A stretch of 61,136 bases of DNA from CAVUXJ01 sp963814975 (GTDB taxonomy: Bacteria; Acidobacteriota; Vicinamibacteria; Vicinamibacterales; CAVVIG01). Below are positions 58,000-61,136 of this stretch, in pieces. The notes under the pieces are model-generated. The model searched no databases, was not told where the DNA came from, and was given only the letters and a program-made list of their open reading frames with translations. A program made the position numbers and the translations under genes. The stretch spans positions 1 through 61,136 of the forward strand of contig CAWFFB010000008.1 in the NCBI GenBank assembly GCA_963814975.1, given 5' to 3'. The first letter of the stretch is position 1, and every line of letters starts with the position of its first letter.

Positions 58000-58027
58000 C
58001 GCTTATGCGGACGCTCTGCATAAGCGG
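57999..58027. repeat. palindrome at the RIT left boundary
   Basis: CCGCTTATGC at 57999-58008 is exactly complementary to GCATAAGCGG at 58018-58027, around a nine-base loop. It lies at the junction between radC and the inverted repeat and carries two copies of the TTATGC motif repeated elsewhere in the element's ends. Confidence 0.7.
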
Positions 58028-58042
58028 CGTTATGCGCACGTC
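58026..58042 (+). repeat. RIT left terminal inverted repeat
   Basis: GGCGTTATGCGCACGTC, identical to the reverse complement of 61120-61136. A second inner inverted repeat (TCCGCATAATC at 58103-58113, complement at 61025-61035) lies about 60-95 bases in. Confidence 0.85.
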
Positions 58043-58111
58043 TGACATATGCGGAGTTGGCGGAGCCACGCTCGATGTCCGTGAGCCAGAGCGAACGTGG
58101 ACTCCGCATAA

Positions 58112-59111
58112 TCACAGCCCTTCGAGGAACGCGAGCAATCGGTCGCTCGCGCGGTATCGCCAGCGTCCGCTGGGTGGCTCCTGCACTTTCGCAAGCGCCC
58201 GTTCTTTCATCGCGAGGTCAGCCTCGACATACAGGTGCGTGGTGTCGAGGCTTTCGTGCCCGAGCCAGAGCGCGATGACCGATAGGTCGACGCCGGATTG
58301 CAGCAGGTGCATCGCCGTCGTGTGCCGAAAGGTATGCGGCGAGATCCGTTGGGTCGCGAGTGAGGGACAACTGACGCTGGCGGTCGTGACCGCGGCACGG
58401 AGACGGCGTTCGACACCCGAACGCGAGAGTGCGACACCGCGGCCGTTGGGGAAGAGCGGGGTGTCTGGCCCCGCCTTCACCCGGGGAAGCCACTCCTTCA
58501 GGCGCTTGGCCGTGCTCTTCCACAAGCGGCACCGTGCGGTCCTTGCGTCCCTTCCCGTGGAGGCGGACATGAGCGACCGGTTCGAGCACGAGATCGGCGA
58601 CCCGCACGCCGATGATTTCGGACACGCGCGCCCCGGTGTTGTAGAGCGTGGTGAACAAGACGTGATCGCGGTGGCCGCTCCAGGTCGAGCGATCGGGCGC
58701 CGCGAGCAGGGCGTCGATTTCCGCGCGCGAGAGAAACCCCAGCAGCGGCCGATCGAAGCGCTTCGTGGGAATGGCGAGCGCGCGTTGGATGACCGCCAGG
58801 GCGGTCGGGTCGCGAACGGCTGCGTAGTGGAGGAACGAGCGCAGCGCCGCGAGACGCGCGTTGCGGGTCCGCGCGCCATTGTGGCGGGTGCCTTCGAGGT
58901 GATCGAGAAACGCCAACAGCAGTGGCGCGTCCAAGTCCGCCAGCGTGACGGCCGACGGCGGCTTGTGCAGCCGATCGTGCGCGTAGGTGAGCAGCAGCCG
59001 GAACGCATCGCGGTAGCTGGCCACCGTGCGCGGACTCGCCTGTCGCTGTGCGAGCAGATGCTGGTGAAAGAAGTCCTGCAGCAGCGTCGGGAACGTCGGG
59101 GTCGCGGTCAT
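58112..59111 (-). CDS. RIT tyrosine recombinase C, one frameshift
   Basis: From ATG 59111. The core-binding domain (ASPRTVASYRDAFRLLLTYA, ALRSFLHYAAV) is followed by the catalytic domain: Arg in LYNTGARVSEIIG, Lys in LHGKGRKDRTVPL, His/Arg in SPHTFRHTTAMHLLQ, His in WLGHESLDTTHLY with the nucleophile Tyr. A single extra base near 58525 (VPL|WKSTAKRLKEWLPRV) breaks the frame. Length about 333 codons is normal for the family. Confidence 0.85.
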
Positions 59112-60054
59112 GAGCGCCCTCCCGACTCGGCGAACGTCTCGAAGCGGCTCGCCCCGATCGCCATCAGCTCGGGAACCGCCGTCAAGTACCAGTAGGTGTA
59201 GGTGACATTGACATGACCGAGATACGTGGCCAGCGTCGCGATGTGCGCGTCGATGTCGGCGCCGGTCTCGTACCAGTGCAGCAGCGCCCTGACCGCAAAG
59301 GTGTGGCGGAAATCATGAAGACGCGGGGCGCCGGCACGCCGGCGTGGTCGCCCATCCGAGCTGGCGCCGCAACGTCCGAAACGTCTTGGTGACCCACTGA
59401 TAGGTCAAGGCGGTGCCGCGAACGGTGACGAAGAAGGCCTCGGTCCGTCGCCGGACATGCACGGCGGTCGCGCACCGTCACGTAGCGGCGCAACGCCTCG
59501 GTCGTCGACGGATGCAGGGGCACGAGCCGCGATTGCCCCGCCTTGGCCTTGCGGATCGTCAGCAGTCCCTGCTCGAGATCGACATCGGCCTGGCGCAGGG
59601 CCAGGGCCTCGCCGACGCGCAGGCCCGTCGCGATCAGCAGACCGAACAAGGCCACATAGGTGTGCGGGCGCAAACCGGGACGCAGGGTCCGAGCCGCCGC
59701 GAGGAAGGCCGTGATTTCGGCCGCCGAGTAGATGTGGGGGTGACCGCGGCGAAACGTGGGGCCGAGCAGCCCTGCTGGCGGCACCTCCGTCTGGGGATCG
59801 CTCAGGGCTCGGTGCCGAGCGAAGAGGCGCACCGCATGGAAGCGCCACGCCCAGTACGCGGGACTGCGGCGAGGCGTCTGCTGGGCCCACCGCACGATCA
59901 GCTCGGTCGTCAGTGGCCCGGAATGACCGGTGCGATCGGCCCAACGGGCGAAGAGGAGGACCTCCTGGCCGAGAGTCCCCAGCGTGAATCCGAGGGCGCG
60001 ACGGAACGCGAGGTACTCCTGCGCGAACGCCAGCATCGTCGGGGCGGCGGTCAT
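59108..60054 (-). CDS. RIT tyrosine recombinase B, two frameshifts
   Basis: From ATG 60054. LAFAQEYLAFRRALGFTLGT is the N-terminal SAM-like domain. Catalytic Arg in LLIATGLRVGEALALR, Lys in IRKAKAGQSRLVPLH. Near 59435 the frame shifts (AFFVTVRGTALTYQWVTKTF) and near 59345 it shifts again to RLHDFRHTFAVRALLHWY, then YLGHVNVTYTYWYLT (His and Tyr), ending ETFAESGGRS. Its stop overlaps the start of gene C. Confidence 0.85.
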
Positions 60055-60979
60055 GACACCACCTCCGCCGGCCACGGGCGGGCCACCTCGCGCAACCGCG
60101 GCAGATCGACCTTGGTGTACAGGGCCGTGGTGTCGAGACTGCGGTGGCCCAGCACATCGGCCACGGCTTTCAAGCTCACACCGGCGCGCACCATGGCGGT
60201 CGCGGCCGTATGGCGCAGCGTGTGTGCGCCACGCGAGGCGACGTCCAAGCCGCTGCGGCGGAACGCGCGCTGGACGGCCCGAGTCACGACGGCACTCGTC
60301 AACGGCGCCCCGATCGGCGGGAAGTGGCGGACGAACACCTGGCGCACGGCGGTCACCGGCCGCCCTGACCGCAGGTACGTCGCGATGGCGCGTCCCACCG
60401 TGGCCGGGCAACGGCAGGCGGTGGGCACGTCGCGCTTTGCTGGTCGCAATCGTCAGCGTCCCGGCGCGCCAGTCGATGGCGTCCAGTGACAACTCGGCGA
60501 CCTCCTTGGCGCGCAGGCCGAGCGATGCGAGGCACAGCAGCATGGCGCGATCGCGTCGACCGACAGGCGTCGACGGATCGACGGCCGCCAGCAGCTGGCG
60601 CAACTGCGCGGGTGCGAGGGCCTTGGGCAGCGTCGCACGACGGGTATCGCGGACGCGTCGGCACCGCCTGGGCCAAGCGCCCGTCGATGACGCCGTGCAG
60701 GTGCAGAAAGCGGACGAAGCTTCGCGCGGCAGACGCGGACCGCCGGGCGGTGCGTGGCGAGTGGCGCCGGGCGCGATCGACGACAAACCCGCGAAGAACC
60801 TCGCCGGTCAACTGCCGAAGGTCCAGCTGACCGCTGGCCGACAGGAGGGTGAGCAACTGACGAACATCTCGCACGGAGCGTTCGCACGTCGCAGGCGCTG
60901 CACCACGCGTGACCCGCAGGTGCTCGGTGAAAGCGTCGAGGACGTCATCACGGCTGTGAAGTGTGGTTGGACTGAACAT
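60051..60979 (-). CDS. RIT tyrosine recombinase A, two frameshifts
   Basis: ATG 60979 follows AGAGGG and is preferred to 61087. N-terminal SAM-like domain: DVLDAFTEHLRVTRGAAPAT, SAAARSFVRFLHLHGVIDGR. Frame shifts near 60655 to LAPAQLRQLLAAVDPS and CLASLGLRAKEVAEL (Arg), IATSKARRAHRLPLP (Lys), then near 60440 to RGAHTLRHTAATAMVRAG (His-x-x-Arg) and VLGHRSLDTTALYTKVD (His, Tyr). Its stop overlaps the start of gene B. It is the first gene of the trio. Confidence 0.85.
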
Positions 60980-61119
60980 GGGCCCTCTCTTTCCCGCCAC
61001 GGCATGTGGCGACAAGCGGCCCACGATTATGCGGACCCCGATCACTCGCGGGCCTTGCGATCCGGCACGCACGATCAAGGACGCCATCGAGAGAGATCCC
61101 GGCTACTCCGCAGAACGCG

Positions 61120-61136
61120 GACGTGCGCATAACGCC
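61120..61136 (-). repeat. RIT right terminal inverted repeat
   Basis: GACGTGCGCATAACGCC, exact complement of 58026-58042; ends at the last base of the window. Confidence 0.85.

Larger units (their letters stand above)
57999..61136 (-). mobile_element. recombinase-in-trio (RIT) element
   Basis: Three tyrosine-recombinase genes in one orientation with ATGA overlaps (60051-60054 and 59108-59111) are bounded by an inverted repeat: 17 perfect bases at 58026-58042 and 61120-61136 (GGCGTTATGCGCACGTC), extending to about 31 bases with mismatches. This is the published layout of RIT elements. It has interrupted a radC gene. The window ends exactly at the repeat's outer base, so I cannot see the right flank or target duplication. 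Confidence 0.85.

Overview
The window is a GC-rich stretch of bacterial chromosome that looks like a draft contig broken at repeats: base 1 is the last codon of an IS630-type transposase and base 61136 is the outer end of an inverted repeat. The gene content suggests a member of the Acidobacteriota, probably Vicinamibacteria-like. This rests on the mix of a PQQ dehydrogenase with partner cytochrome, a membrane-anchored Ser/Thr kinase, TamB, Mla lipid transport, class III PPK2, MsrPQ, and dispersed intergenic palindromes. It is an inference; no rRNA or other decisive marker is present.

Layout. 1-6.6 kb is an insertion-sequence graveyard. An IS630 remnant cuts an MmcQ/YjbR gene, an IS701-type element sits at the end of a TIR-like gene fragment, and an IS1182-type transposase is interrupted by an IS3-family element that is itself interrupted by an IS110-family element. 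6.6-9.4 kb holds small hypothetical genes and a two-gene response-regulator/HD-GYP operon. 10-18.9 kb is a periplasm and outer-membrane oxidation neighbourhood: aquaporin, FadL-like porin, PQQ alcohol dehydrogenase plus dihaem cytochrome c, two SMP-30-like beta-propellers and a VOC protein. 19-31.4 kb carries a broken Dyp-type peroxidase, tryptophanase, pyrF, a cold-shock protein, apt, acyP, a GT39 glycosyltransferase and tamB. 31.5-44.1 kb has a copper-type P-ATPase with YHS domains, a membrane Ser/Thr kinase, an ATP/ADP-translocase-like carrier, PPK2, a sulfurtransferase, msrPQ, and a histidine kinase with an NtrC-type regulator. 44.3-51.4 kb is mostly decayed sequence with IS scraps, two tRNA-Ser 5'-half-like repeats, and an MltF-type transglycosylase. 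51.4-54.9 kb is a compact mlaE-mlaF-mlaD-lipoprotein operon. 55.3 kb to the end is an integrative element next to a tRNA-Asn 3' fragment; its radC is split by a complete recombinase-in-trio (RIT) element.

Many otherwise intact conserved genes (tamB, the P-ATPase, the kinase, the ATP/ADP carrier, PPK2, mltF, both integrase modules) are broken by single-base indels after which the frame resumes perfectly. This looks more like uncorrected sequencing error than gene decay, so frameshifted genes are reported as one locus with the break located.

Functionally, the dehydrogenase, cytochrome and lactonase-like group would oxidise alcohols or sugars in the periplasm and open the lactone products. MsrPQ and the sulfurtransferase deal with oxidative damage and sulfur transfer, Mla and TamB maintain the outer membrane, and the copper ATPase with its YHS partner exports metal.
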